Below are positions 35,879 through 48,800 of a stretch of DNA of 64,000 nucleotides, in pieces. Source of the DNA: Sordaria brevicollis (taxonomy: Eukaryota > Ascomycota > Sordariomycetes > Sordariales > Sordariaceae); the NCBI GenBank assembly GCA_033439795.1, contig JAUTDP010000012.1:124001-188000 (forward strand), given 5' to 3'. The translations under genes were made by a program, and so were the position numbers. Positions within the stretch are counted from its first letter, which is position 1. The number at the start of each line of letters is the position of its first letter. Under the pieces are notes generated by a model. That model had not been told where the DNA came from, did no database searches, and saw only the letters and a program-made list of their open reading frames with translations.

Positions 35879-37394
35879 TTAATCCTTCTTGATCAAAGAG
35901 TCAAAGAGCGGCTTCAAGCTCTTGGCGCTCTTCTTGGGGTGCCTCTTCTGGTCGTGCTCATAATCGACATAGGTGACGCCGAAGCGCGTCTCGTAACCCT
36001 CGGCCCACTCAAAGTTGTCCATCAGACTCCAGGCGAGGTACCCCTTGACGTTGACGCCGTCCTCGCTGTGCGCCTTGGCCATGGCGTTGACGTAGTCGTT
36101 GAAGTACTTGACGCGGAAGTCGTCCTCGACGATCTGCTCGAGCGGCATGTCGTTCTCGCCCTTGAGCGACGTGCCGTTCTCGGTCACGTAGATCTTGGGG
36201 TAGCCGTACCGCTTGCTGAGCCAGTTGAGCAGGTCGCGGAAGCCCTGGGCGTGCGGGCGCAGCCAGAAGGACTGCGTCTCGGGGCCGATGCAGTTGCCGT
36301 TCTTGTCGTAGAAGAGCGTCTCGAGGTTGCCCAGGAAGTCGTCCTCGGGAGGGACGCCCTTCTTGTGCTTGATGTAGTTGGCCGTGTAGTGGTTCATGCC
36401 GTAGAAGTCGTTGGAACCCTTGACGAGCGCCACCTCCTCGGGCGTGAACTCGGGCAGGCGGTCGCCAAGCTGCTTGCGCATCGAGTCGGGGTACTTGCCG
36501 AAGTAGATGGGGTCCGCGAACCAGCTGATGGCGAACTCGATCTTGCGGTCGCACGCCTCGACGTCCAAGGGATCCTCGGGGTCCCAGGGAAGGGTGGCGT
36601 CACCGTTCAGGGTGATGCCGATCTCGCCGCCCTGTGTGGGCTTGAAGTCCTCGCGGTACGCCTTGACGGCACGGCCGTGGGCGACGAGGAGGTTGTGGCC
36701 GACAATCCAGGGCTCGCGAGCGCTGTCACCGACAGGAGACTTGGTGCGGTCCGAAGTGTGGCCGGGGGCGAAGTAGCCCGAGTTGTAGCCGAGGATGGAG
36801 CTGCACCAGGGCTCGTTGAAGGTGATCCAGTGCTTGCACTTGGGGATGGCCTTGAACATGACGCGGGCATAGTTCTCAAAGTCAAGAGGGAACTCCTCAC
36901 GGTTCAGGAGACCGCCGTAGCGCTTGTCGAGACCATCGGGAAGATCCCAGTGGAAAAGGGTGATGAAGGGAGTGATGCCAGCCTCGAGCAAGTCGTCGAC
37001 AAACTTGACGTAGTGGTCGATGCCCTTCTGGTTGATGGGATCGTTGCGGCCACCAACGGGGATGATACGAGACCAGGAGATGGAGAAGCGGTAGGCGGTG
37101 GCACCGAGAGACTTGAGGAGATCAATGTCCTCCTTGGTGCGGTTGTAGGAGTCGCAGGCGACGACACCAGAGCTGCCGTCAGCGATCTTGCCGGGAATGT
37201 TGCAGAAGGTATCCCAGATAGAGGGACCACGGCCGTCAGCGTGGATGGCACCCTCAATCTGATAGCTGATAGAGGTATGTGTATTAGTTATTGAGCTCCG
37301 AGAATATGCCTTGCTGAGATAGATAACCCGGAGAAGAACATAACACTTACGCCGCGGTAGCAAAGCCCCAGAGGAAATCCTTTGGAAGAGACAT
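35879..37394 (-). CDS. gh1-1: GH1 beta-glucosidase, intracellular
   Basis: Two exons, 37,394-37,351 and 37,265-35,879, join across an 85-bp intron (donor GTAAGT, acceptor ATCAG) splitting an Ala codon; 476 residues, the normal size for fungal GH1. The start is the ATG at 37,394 because splicing rebuilds the family N-terminus LPKDFLWGFATAAYQIEG; the longer open frame upstream in exon 2 is intron sequence. Catalytic residues are visible: acid/base Glu166 in TFNEPW and nucleophile Glu377 in VTENG. It hydrolyses cellobiose and other beta-glucosides to glucose with retention. There is no signal peptide, so it acts in the cytosol, downstream of cellodextrin uptake. From memory it is near-identical to N. 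crassa GH1-1; a close orthologue is likely. Codons strongly favour C in the third position. Confidence 0.97.
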
Positions 37395-40228
37395 GGTGGA
37401 TGCTATCTCGTCAAAAATATGAGTGATCCAGAGATGGGTTGGGGGAGCGATATCAGGAGGACTCTCCCAAGGAGGTTATAAGCAATTCGAACTCTAGTCG
37501 CTCTGCAACCGGGGTATATCAGACTGGGATGGAGAGGGGGAAGGAACAGAGAAAAATGAAGAGAGAAAAGGGAGCATACGAAAGCCGAACAGATATTCGA
37601 GTGAGGGCGGGATGGTCATCTTATAGCCATGTGCCCACGACAACGACCTAGCCTAGCCCAGGTACTTCCCAAAGGGGACACTTAATGACCCCCATCTCTC
37701 CCGTGTTTCGGACCGTTGACACCGAGAAGAAAAGCTAGGCATAGCCTGAGAGGAGATCAATGGTACCCACGAAAGAGAGATCAGGCAAGGTCGATACAAC
37801 CTCACTAGAGATAGTAAGTGTAACTTGAACTTACACACACACCAACAACGATCCGTACAGTATGTACCTGTTCGTTTCGAACGTGTGTGTCCCGACGCTT
37901 GTCCTTGTGTGTGTTTCCATCCCCACGCTTTTTCGAGTTTGAACACATAAGACACAACAGCCCATGTCCTGGTAAATGGAAAGAAAACCAAACTTGAAGC
38001 TTGTCTTGGATTGGTGTAGTGGCTTCATAGGGTAAAAAAGGTGTCACCATGGCACACACACACACACACTTTTCCCACGATGCGGTACAATATGCTTTGA
38101 ACCGCAAACAAGGGTCCCGGAACAAGGACCCTTGCGTTACCTCTCCACCGCGGGGCATTATCTTTGGGGAACCACGGAGGATGGTGGATGGCTGGGAAAA
38201 GTGGAAGGTGAAGAAGAAGCTCATGCACAGAACCACAAGCTTGTGATATGCAAGCACAGTATGTTGTATAGGTACCTGTACCTGTTACCAGCAGACAGGT
38301 TTAGGTAAAAGGTGAGGGGGGGAAGAAGAAGATGGACAAGCACATGCGTTGCCGCTGAATGAGTGGGTTCCACAGAAGAAAGATGTGAAGATCCAGCCAG
38401 TAAGCATTTGTCTTTTGGAAGAAGCTATTCGACTTCGAGAAGCTCTTTCTGGTGACAAACGGAATGTGTTCCATTCTCAGCTATTCGACATGAGAATATG
38501 CAATAGCTATGATAGTGCTGTTTCAGACGGGGGAGGCTATTCGCAGCTTTTGGTAGAGTGACAGAAAGGAACAGGTACACTTACAGTTTACCCACCCATC
38601 CTCCTGTGATGTAGTAGACCGAAAAGGCGAAGAAAGACACGATCAATCATGTGTCCCATTCCCCTCCTCCTGATCTTGACATGATCTCTCAAAGTTCTCA
38701 ACTCCACTGCCCCAACAAACTGTGTCCTCATCGTCTTTTTGCTTTTACCCTTTTGTATGGGTTTTAACCGGAAAGTCGGGCCGCATACCAGCATCCAAGG
38801 CAAAACTTCGGCAAAACTTTTCTTGTAGGTTTAAGGAGTTGGCCGTAGCCGCCCCGGCAGGGTAAAATGCGAACAGCAGCCCCAACAGGCGAAAGGCTTA
38901 ACCCGGTCTGGTTAATGGCCAAGGATGACGGCACGTGTCCCGCCAACGCCGTGGCCCCGCACGTTTCCCCGAGCGGGCGGGCTTGTTCAAAGGTGGAGAG
39001 GTTCGGCGCGGCCGGGGTGAGGCAATCGAGCCGCCCGCGGGCTTTTTAGCTCACCTTGTTGTACTTCAGCTGTAACTTTGGCTTGCTGCAGGGCAGGCAG
39101 GCAAGGGGACTGGACGCACGCAAGGCACATCAAACAGGACAGGGCAAAGAACAGCAGAGCCGCTTCGACATCAACTTCCCAAAGTTTCAACTCCAACTTC
39201 ATCGAATTTATACCGGTACAGCGTGAACTACGCCGCTGGAATTGATCACTCCCAGCAACGTCCAAATTGGCATTTTTTGGTCGATCTCAGATGCAATTCT
39301 CCGCCCCCAGCTTTCAAGGAGTGTCCTAGCCGTTGGCCAAGCCACCTGATAATACGGATCACAGAACCGAAGTCGGGTAATCTTCGGCCTCGCCAGCGAC
39401 TGATATCACGACAATCGCCCGCGCGGAGTCTGGCGAGCCTCCCGAGCCTGGTAAACGGGGCTCGGCTGGTAGACTTGAGGCCCGTCTTTCCATTGTGCTG
39501 CCTTGCCCCTTGTTTCTTGTTTGCCCACGGGGTTTACGACGCCTCGCTCTCAACAGGCGCAGTTTGTTGTCGACGGAAAGCCGGGAACGGGGACGGGATC
39601 ACAAGATCAGGTCAGGTATGGAGTTGTGGATTTTGTACTGATTTGCCTACTCTTTAGTTCCGTTCTGTTAAATAAAGCTAGGCGAGATAAGCTCAACTGT
39701 CAATGTCCGCCCGAGCCGCCCGCTTGCGTACTTCTCGCTTGGGGTAATTGGGTGTAAAGAGCCATATTCCAAAAGATATTATCAGTGTATCGACCCAACA
39801 CGGTTTGTCTTGGTTTGTTTTCGTCTTTTGCCACCCTAGCGTATGGTTCGCTTCGAAATTCCGACTTATTGTGAGGTGTATACACATCTCGGGATGGGTT
39901 GAGGACGCTTGCGACGAACTATACCGCCTGGGTGCAGACAATTGCGCTGTTCCGCTATATCGTGTATCAAAGCTGCATTTAGAGTTATGCTGGGGTACCA
40001 CGGGCTGGTGCACCGTCTAGCATGAACTGGGCGACCCAACAATCCGAAACGACAAGCTACACCTGCCAAAACGCCTTTCACGATGCCCATCTTCCCATCA
40101 TCCCCTCAAGAGTTTGTAACGCCGGAAAACATGCTCGCAAATCCAAACAGTCCGCTGACCTTCCAAAGTCCGGGAGTTGCTTGGATGTCTAGATGAGCCA
40201 CGAACGGACACGTAATCCCAGTGGACGC
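37395..40228. other. 2.8-kb intergenic region, promoter of the GH1 gene
   Basis: Upstream region of the beta-glucosidase gene, including a (CA)n run at 38,053-38,069 and several GT/CA-rich stretches. No gene supported; the longest open frames are low-complexity and unmatched. Confidence 0.55.
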
Positions 40229-41047
40229 TCATTGCTTAACGTCCCTCATCAGGTTATCGGCCCCATCGTCTCGGTCATCCAGCTTCCGCTTGCCGTTTCT
40301 CGGGGAACTACCAGTGGAGCTGCTGCTGTCGCCCTCGGTCCATTCCATCACTTCCCACTCGACTTGGACTGTGCCACTTTTATTCTGACTGCGGCCTTTG
40401 GAAGCACGCAGAGTCCCTAGGCGGCTGCCCTCGACCAAGGTGTCCAGCCAGGGCAAACCCCCCACGACCTGACGGCCAACTTGCTTCGACGCTTCCTTCT
40501 CCTCTTGCTTCTCTGGAGCCGCCGCCTCTGTTCCACCCTCGCTTTCGGAATCCTCCGGCAACATGCCCAGATCCTCCAAGTCCGCTAGATCTTCGGGATG
40601 GAGACTGCTTAACGACAACTGGATGAAATCGGCTTCGCTGCGAGGCTCCTCGGACCAGTAGGACAAAGGCGTGCCGCAGAAACCGCAGAAGTGGCGCATA
40701 GAGTGCTGCTCAAAAGGCGATGTGTAGGCGCGGTGGATCATCGCTGTCCTTTCGTCGGGAGAAAACGAGAGCGTCGTGCTGTGGTACCATTCCAAAGGGA
40801 CTCGCAGGAAAGCAGCCAATGGCGAGGCATGGGAGATGTCTGCAGGCGGGAAGTCTTTTGTCAACAAATTCAGGTTCGCGGAGAAAAGGGCTGATGATCG
40901 CGTTGGACGTTGGACATGTTTCCTACATTGTGAAGGTGGTGAGTTGAAGATAACTTGCGCCGTTTGCGTAGTATGTTGTGGAAACTGGATGATGTAACGA
41001 TTGCGGCCGCATTGGCAGCCGCCGCGGAGAGGTCGCTCGAAGCTCAT
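40229..41047 (-). CDS. GFA/CENP-V-type (Mss4-like) zinc-binding protein
   Basis: Start at 41,047 (MSFERPLRGGCQCGRNRY), stop at 40,229. One open frame of 272 codons spans the locus, but an 87-bp in-frame, stop-free intron is very likely at 40,840-40,926 (donor GTAGGA, branch TTGAC-like, acceptor CTGCAG). Removing it joins FNSPPSQ to ISHASPLAAFLRVPLEWYHS, the usual GFA-domain sequence, and drops 29 residues that look unlike the family, giving 243 residues. The zinc ligands CQC and CGFCG are present. GFA-domain proteins were first linked to S-hydroxymethyl-glutathione formation; most fungal members have no proven role. The C-terminal 90 residues are acidic and Ser-rich and lie outside the domain. 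Confidence 0.85.
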   Translation of the reverse strand: MSFERPLRGGCQCGRNRYIIQFPQHTTQTAQVIFNSPPSQCRKHVQRPTRSSALFSANLNLLTKDFPPADISHASPLAAFLRVPLEWYHSTTLSFSPDERTAMIHRAYTSPFEQHSMRHFCGFCGTPLSYWSEEPRSEADFIQLSLSSLHPEDLADLEDLGMLPEDSESEGGTEAAAPEKQEEKEASKQVGRQVVGGLPWLDTLVEGSRLGTLRASKGRSQNKSGTVQVEWEVMEWTEGDSSSSTGSSPRNGKRKLDDRDDGADNLMRDVKQ

Positions 41048-42585
41048 GGTTGGAAAAGGTGTTAAAACAGAAAGACGGAAAGAATGATGGCGAAAGAGCG
41101 ATCGGAACTCAGGGGTTCTTGGTAGGATAGTTAGAGGTGAGTAAAGTTTGCAAAATCAACAAGTTCGTGATACTTGAGCTCGAGCTAAGGTTTGATTGTA
41201 GCAAGCAAGCAAACAAACGCCCAGGCAACAAAGGAGCTTCTGTTTGAGTAAAGAAAGCGAGCAAAAGACGACGCGGCGATCAGAGAAGGCGGGTGACGGA
41301 AGGGAGTCCAGGGCGGGGCAGCTGGAGCGGGACACCAGTTCAAGCATGCAATACGTCAATCATGGCGTATTGACTTCTGTGTAAGTGGCCTGCCCCTCGT
41401 AGTCCGGTCATGGCAGGAACGTCGGGTGCAGTGTTCAGAAACTGTCACCTTCGTGAACGAGTCCTGTTGTCGAACAGCTGGCAACCACCACAAGAAGGGC
41501 CCCGAGGCTAGTCAGTTTGTATTCAAATGTAAAACGAGCAATAAGATCAAGAAACCTACAAGAAAGTTACAAACTGATTTAATGGAACCGACGCGGGACA
41601 TCGTAGAGGTACCTGGCTGCCGTGTACCTCTATGCAACCACTTAAAAGCCCCACGCGCTGACCCCACATGCCTTTTGGGGATGACATGGAATTGGAGATG
41701 GCGCCCAGGAACCAAAAGCTACGAGTTCGGCCACCAAGAACAACACGAGTTAAACCGCGATCCCAAGGCTGTAGAAGTCTATTAAAGTGCTTAAAGTAGT
41801 TCTTTCCAATACACCTCAAGCTTGGAAAATATCCACGTCAAAGGTAAACCGTTATTGTAAGCAGACACTTGTCCCGCTCAACAAGTAGGTACCTCTCTTA
41901 GACCTACCACTTCCCTCTCACGTTTCACGAACCCAAGCACTAACTGAAAGCAAGTGAATGCAAGAATAACAGAGAAGACGAGAAATACCAGGCCCAAATA
42001 CTTAAAAACAAAGGAACCGACGAAGTTGCCGAGATTTTGTCAATGATAGAGAGCATGGGCTGTGCGCTTCGCTGTTGGTAATTCGGGATCTATGTGAGGA
42101 TAACCGGGCGAAACATCATGGAAACGTTACCTAACCAACAACCAATAAGATAAAGAGCGAGTATGAGAGCTGTAAGAACCTTTAATGTCGTTGTCGAAGC
42201 ACAGAAAGTGCCCGTAAGTGATGTCTTTTGTACCTGAGGCTTGTGAAAAAGATCAGAAGCTCGCAGTTGCCACCCTGTGCAGCCAAGCAGCCCCTGCCCG
42301 CTGCCTGGTCCCTTGTACTTGTACCGCAACTTGCCAGCTGCCATCAGCATGCTTTGCTGCCAAGCCTAGGAAAGTCCCAGCTGCCAAGCCGAATGGACCT
42401 TCAATTAACGAACTGCCCAGGCCCCGGTCGCGACACGGTCAACTTTCTCAGAGACACGCGAACCTTGGATCGTCCAACGGCAACTACTTGCAACCCTTTG
42501 CATTCACTGCGACAATTCATACGCCGTTTGCACCTTGTCCTTTCAAGGCAGTAAATAGTATTTTATCAGTTGGATAAGGGACGAT
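41048..42585. other. Divergent promoter region between the GFA-type gene and pob3
   Basis: About 1.5 kb between two divergent start codons, with no gene supported. It should hold both promoters. Confidence 0.6.
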
Positions 42586-44622
42586 ATGACTGCCATGTAA
42601 GTCGCATACTTTTTCACAGATTCCGTGCATTCGCATACTCTTGCGCCCCAGCTTTGCGACCATGAAGAACGCCAATCCCTATGCCCCACAGGGCTTCGAT
42701 TCCCGGCAGAGATCACAACATAGACCTGTTTCTAACACCCTTGGTGACAGCGAGAGTTTCGACAACATCTACTTGGACTTGTCCAAGGAGAGCGGAAAGT
42801 CGAGGTTTGCGGAAAATGGCTTTGGCTGGAAACCTGCTGGTGGCGGCGAGGCCTACACTCTCGACTCGGGGGAAATCGGCGGTGCGCAATGGAGCAGAGC
42901 CGCGAGGGGATATGAGGTCAAGATTCTTCTGCGAAGCTCTGGCGTTGTCCAGCTCGACGGTTTCCATCAAGAAGTACGAAACCTATCCATACCCCCATCC
43001 CCCTCGAAACAAAATGACGACGCTGACGTTTTGCCACAGGATTACGAGCGCCTCAACAAAATCTTCAAGAACTGGTACAGCGTGAACCTCGAAAACAAGG
43101 AGCATTCCTTGCGCGGATGGAACTGGGGCAAGGCTGAGTTTAGCAAAGCCGAGCTTACCTTCAACGTTCAAAATCGACCGGCCTTCGAGATCCCTTACGC
43201 CGAGATTTCCAATACGAACCTTGCCGGAAGAAACGAGATCGCAGTCGAGTTTGCCGGCAGCGATAGCGGCAAGTCGAACGGTCACGGCGCAACGCCCGGG
43301 AAGGGTAAGAAGGCATTGGCTGGCAAGGACATGCTGTGCGAGGTGCGCTTCTACATTCCCGGTACGACAACACGAAAGGAGGCGGAAGGTGGCGAGGCGG
43401 GTAGTGACGCCGATGAGGAGGAGAAGAACGCCGTGACTCTGTTTTACGACACCCTTATTGAGAAGGCCGAGATTGGCGAGACGGCGGGCGATACCATTGC
43501 TACATTCCTTGACGTGCTACACCTCACACCCAGGTACGTGGAAACTGCGAATTTTTTTGCTGGTACTTTGTTGATCCTAACTGTTCCGACAGAGGCCGTT
43601 TCGACATCGATATGTACGATTCGTCATTCCGTCTCCGCGGTAAGACTTACGATTACAAGATCCAGTACGATGCGATTAAGAAGTTCATGGTACTGCCCAA
43701 GCCGGACGAGCTCCATTACCTGCTTTGCATTGGTCTCGACCCGCCCCTTCGCCAAGGTCAAACCCGGTACCCATTCGTGGTCATGCAGTTCAAGTCTGAC
43801 GAAGAGGTTACTCTCGACTTGAACATTACCGAGGAGGAACTCAACGGGAAATACAAGGACAAACTTCAGAGCCACTACGAACAACCACTTCATCAAGTTG
43901 TTGCGTATGTTTTTAAGGGACTTGCGAACAAAAAAGTCACCACGCCCGCCAAGGACTTCACGACGTAAGTTTTCAATATCTTGATTTCTAAGGCCTGGGA
44001 CGGCGCTAACTTTTGAACCTGCAGGCACCGTCAGCAGTACGGCATCAAGTGCTCCATCAAAGCCAGCGAAGGATTCCTTTACTGCTTGGAGAAGGCGTTC
44101 ATGTTTGTGCCCAAGCCAGCAACATACATCTCATACGAGCAGACACAGTCGATTACGTTTTCACGTGTAGGCGGTGCGGTCTCGGCACTGTCGACGTTCG
44201 ACATTACGGTCCACATGAAAAACGGCGGGGGCTCATCCCAATTCAGCAACATTAACCGTGAAGACTTGAAGGCTCTCGAGGAATTTTTCAGGCTTAAGGG
44301 GCTCCGTGTCAAGAACGAGATCGACGATGACACCAACCTCATTGCCGCCGCCTTGGGCGATGATGACATGGCCAGCTCCGACGAGGAAGCTGTCGGTCCC
44401 AAGGCTGATCGTGGCTCCGCCGACGAGGATGAGGAGAGCGTGGACGAGGACTTCCAGGCTGAGTCAGAGAGCGACGTGGCAGAGGAGTACGACAGCAACC
44501 ATGAGAGTGATGGTTCGGGCAGTGAGGAAAGTGATGTCGACAATCAGGTCGACGAGGAGGATGATGACATGGATGATGATGAGGGAGAGAAGCGTCCCAA
44601 GAAGAAGAAGAAGACTGCTTAG
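42586..44622 (+). CDS. pob3: FACT histone chaperone subunit Pob3 (SSRP1-like)
   Basis: Five exons: 42,586-42,596, 42,751-42,973, 43,040-43,533, 43,593-43,964 and 44,025-44,622; 565 residues. The first coding exon has only 11 nt (MTA plus two bases of Ile), after which a 154-bp intron (GTAAGT, branch TCTAAC, acceptor GACAG) leads to ESFDNIYLDLSKESGKSRFA, the family N-terminus. Intron 2 (66 bp, GTACGA, acceptor CACAG) is stop-free and a multiple of three. The protein has the N-terminal Pob3 domain (about 1-100), SSrecog/PH domains (HSLRGWNWGKAEF, FDIDMYDSSFRL), an Rtt106-like PH domain and a Glu/Asp-rich tail ending KRPKKKKKTA. As in other fungi it lacks the HMG box of animal SSRP1. With Spt16 it reorganises nucleosomes during transcription and replication. 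Confidence 0.97.
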
Positions 44623-45834
44623 GTTTATTTTTCGTCATGGCGTGTTGTTACTTGTTTTATTAAAAGGCAGATTACAGGCTGGAAGGCAGGCAGGCAGCTG
44701 GGTATTATGGGCGTTCCGGTACTTTTGTGACGGGATTATGTGTTTATATTGTATTTTCTCTACGATTTATCCATCCAATTCATGGAACTTAGGACGTCAA
44801 CGAAGACATCCTCATTCTTGAGATACTTTTACTAGTCTTACTAGTCAAGTTCTTATATTTTCGGTTGTATGATGGAGCTGGTGATTATTGGAGAGCGGCA
44901 GGCAGATGGCGCACTCTTGAATATCTTCCCGCGTCTCCTTACGCTACCTACAGATAACGCCATAGGTCTTGAACATCACCAGGCACACAACAAACCGTTT
45001 GCTGTGAAGATGGTTGGTTGCCTGTTCAACCGTAAGACATGGCGTCGATCTCAGGTACCAGATGGAATGGAGGTGCACCTCCAGCTTGCACGCAGGCAGT
45101 TGGGCATCGCCCTATTTCGCCGTACATAGCGGTCAAAACCCTAGAGGTACCTAAGCGTCTAGGATTTAGCGTTGCCCCTGCGTGTGTCCAGTGGGCACTG
45201 GTGATGGGGAGCAGCCCCTGCTGGACATGCTTCGGCAGAGTTCCATTCCCTTTTGATTTGACTGAAAAGTTGAGCCCCACCAAGGCGGTGGGGATGACCA
45301 TTCCTTCCGCGCTTCTCCTTCGCCTTTGTTTTCTGCCCGTCGACCAGTCCAGAAGCCATTGGTGCCATCCGTCAGCTCACGGCCTCTTTCTTCTCCCGCC
45401 TGCTGTACCAGACAGTCACACCTGCACGGTGATAAAATTATTCTCACTCGTCCTGTTGATTTCTACACCTGATACCGCGCCCAAAGGAAAGTATCTGCCT
45501 TTGCCTCGACATTTTTTCTCGTCCCGGAGCAGGCCAAAATAAAAGGTCCAGAAGTACCCGATCAGCACCGACAAAAGGAGATTTAACAATAATGAAAGCC
45601 AACTAAAAGGTCCCCGCCTTTGGAAACTATGTCTTTTTGGCGCTCCGCCTGCTATCTTTGAGAATGCCGACTGTCTCTTGACCATCGCTGCCCCAGGATA
45701 TTACAGCACTTTGACCAACAACCAACCTAGCAAACAGACAAAACCGCCGCCGACAAACTCCAAACCATACCACGAACCCTTCCAGCCCCATTCTTTGCTT
45801 TCTCCCCGAACACTTTCTTCTTATAAGCCATACC
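44623..45834. other. Intergenic region between pob3 and los1
   Basis: About 1.2 kb: pob3 3' UTR and los1 promoter/5' UTR. No gene supported. Confidence 0.6.
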
Positions 45835-48800
45835 ATGGACGCCCAGGTAAGGCTGCTCCCCCCCCCAGCGTGAAAAAAATATCCTCCCCCCGCAAGCTCG
45901 CGCCCGCCGACCCCGCCATATATATCCATCCAAATGGAGGGATCAGAATGTACCTCTTTAGCACACGTCATTCCTCTCTGTCCTCTCGCGCTGACGGTCG
46001 TTTCTGCTGCAGTTCGAAAAGGCGATTGAGATCGCCTTCGACCCTCGTTCCAGTCAGGCTCTGAAGAACCAGGCGCTCGAGTTTCTCAACCAAGTCAGAA
46101 CCGACGTTCAAGCATGGCGTATCTGCGCCGCGTTGTTCACGCGAAGCCCCAGGGCATCCGACATCGTCCGTCATGTCTCCCTTGAGATGGTCAACAACGC
46201 CGTCCACTCCCAAGGGTTGGACGCCCCCGACCTCGCCTTTGTGAAAAATTCTCTTCTCGACTATATCACACGCACATATGGCCCTGCCGCTCAGGACCAA
46301 GCCGATCCTGCGAACGTTCAGAACAAGCTTACACAAACCTTGACGTATCTCTTCGTCGCTCTCTACGGCGAGGGCTGGGAAACCTTTTTCGACGACTTCC
46401 TCGCCTTGACCAGCTCCCAGAATGGTGCTGCAAGAGACAATCTCAGCGGCGTTATGCTGTACCTCCGTATACTCAGCTCCGTCCACGACGAAATCGCCGA
46501 CCTAATGATCAGCCGTCAAGGGAACGAGTCAAAGAGAAACAACGACCTCAAAGATTTGATTCGAGAACGACACATGCAGAAAATCGCCATGTCGTGGCAG
46601 GATATCCTTGCGCAGTGGACAAACAAGCATGATGGCGTGGTAGAGCTGACGCTCAAGGTGATCGGAAAATGGGTCAGCTGGATCGATATCTCCCTTGTTG
46701 TCAGCCAGGAGATGCAGAACTTGATTTTACCCTTGGTCGGCAGGGCGAACAACGCGAGCAACAACATCGATACCGTGAGGGACACCGCCATCGACACGTT
46801 GACAGAGATTGTCGCCAAAAAGATGGGACCGAGCCACAAGATGGAGTTGATTTCGTTTTTGAACCTCCGTGGCATCATCACAGAGCTTCTCGCAAGTCAA
46901 GGGTTGAACGAGTTCAAGGGCACCTCGCGCTACGATAACGACCTCGCAGAAGTCGTCGCGAAGCTTCTCAACACGATCATGACGGATGTAGTACGAGTTC
47001 TGGAGGACAACAAAGTCGACGCTGAAACACGAGCAAAGGCCGAACGTCACCTTCAGGATTTCTTGCCGGCCCTTCTCCGCCTTTTCTCCGACGAATTTGA
47101 CGAAGTTTGCTCGACGGTCATTCCCTCCCTCACTGATCTGCTAACGTTCCTTCGCAGGGTTGGAACGCTCCCGGACAGTTATTCCCAGATGCTCCGCCCC
47201 ATCCTGAGTGCGATCGTTGCCAAGATGAGATACGACGAGACTTCCTCCTGGGGGACTGAAGACGGAGAAAGCGATGAGGCCGAGTTCCAGGAACTGCGCA
47301 AGAGATTGCAAATTCTCCAGAAGAGCGTCGCTGCCGTCGACCAAACCTTATATATCGAGTTCTTGAGTAATCTTGTAGGCAACATGTTCGCGACGCTCGA
47401 GCAGCAAGGCCCACAAATGGACTGGAGGGATCTGGATCTCGCACTCCACGAGATCTACCTCTTTGGCGAGCTTGCTCTGCCAAACGCCGGACTTGCTCAC
47501 AAGAGCGAGCCTAATGCCGTTGCTACCGAACGTCTTGCTGTCATGATGAGCAAGATGGTTGAGTCAGGTAAGAGGATACCTGCTCCGTGCTCCATGTTTT
47601 CTGGGTTTCGAGCTAATCATCTTGATAGGCATTGCCAACTTCCCCCACCCTGCAATTCTCCTTCAGTACATGGAGATTTGTGTGCGTTATCATGCCTTCT
47701 TCGAGTCGCACCACCAGTACATCGCCCCCGTACTCGAAAACTTCGTGCATCTCATCCATCACGACCACCCTAGGGTTAGGACCAGGTCTTGGTACCTTTT
47801 CCTTCGCTTCGTGAAGCAATTGAGAGCTCAAGTGGGCAATGTGGCGAAGACTGTTATTCAGTCAATCAGTGACCTTCTGCCCATCAAGGCTGAGGTGCCA
47901 AGCAACGAGGCGGAGGATGATATGTCCTCAGATGAGTCTGACCACTCCGCAGATGCCATCTTCAATGGACAGCTCTACCTTTTCGAGGCTATCGGCTGTA
48001 TCTCCTCGACCTCCACCACACCAGAGGCCGACCAAGCTCTTTATGCTCGCTCGGTTATGGAGCCCCTGTTCTCGGACATGAGCGTCCACCTGCCTCGTGC
48101 AAAGTCTGGCGATGCGCAGGCCATCCTTCAAATCCACCACATCATCATGGCCCTTGGTACCCTAGCCAACGGCTTTGCTGATCCTAACCAGTCCCAAAAC
48201 CCCAATAACCAACGTACGCCACCACAGGCAGTCTCTGGGGAGTTCTCCAGGGCGTCTGAGGCAATCCTGGTTGCTCTCAATGAGCTTAATACCAATGGCG
48301 AGATCCGAGCCGCATGCCGCTCCGCCTTTTCCCGCCTACTCGGTGTCCTCGGCGCTACCATTCTTCCTCAACTACCCCAGTGGATTGAAGGCCTTCTGTC
48401 ACAAAGCTCTAGCAAGGACGAAATGGCATTTTTCCTTCGCCTTCTGGAACAGATCGTCTATAACTTCAAGGGCGAGATTTATAACATCCTCGACCTTCTT
48501 CTCACCCCCCTTCTCCAACGTGTCTTTGCTGGTCTCTCTGAGCCCATCAACGGAACCGATGACGAGATCCAGCTACAGGAGCTGCGTCGCGAGTATGTGT
48601 CGTTTGTTCAGGTCATTCTGATCAACGATCTCGGGGGCGTCCTTGTGAGCTCATCCAACCAGGGTGTCTTCGAGGCCCTCGTTAACTCCATCATGACCAT
48701 CGCTAAGACCATTGTCCACGGTAATATCGTGGCCAGTCGTATTAGCTTTAATGTTCTTGCACGGATGGCTCAGCAGTGGGGTGGCCCTGACGTCGCTACC

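Noticed and set aside
35939..37294. 451-codon open frame on + antisense to the GH1 gene
   Set aside because: It mirrors the GH1 codons, whose strong C-ending bias removes stops from the opposite strand. It has Val/Leu/Asp/Gly-rich composition, no domain, and the GH1 frame is certain.
37266..37363. Alternative GH1 start that would make a 494-residue protein
   Set aside because: The extra residues are intron 1; the spliced form restores the FATAAYQIEG sequence and a 476-residue protein.
42641..42750. pob3 start at the in-frame codon upstream of 42,751 or ATG at 42,662
   Set aside because: Those residues lie in a canonical intron; splicing from the ATG at 42,586 restores the family N-terminus.
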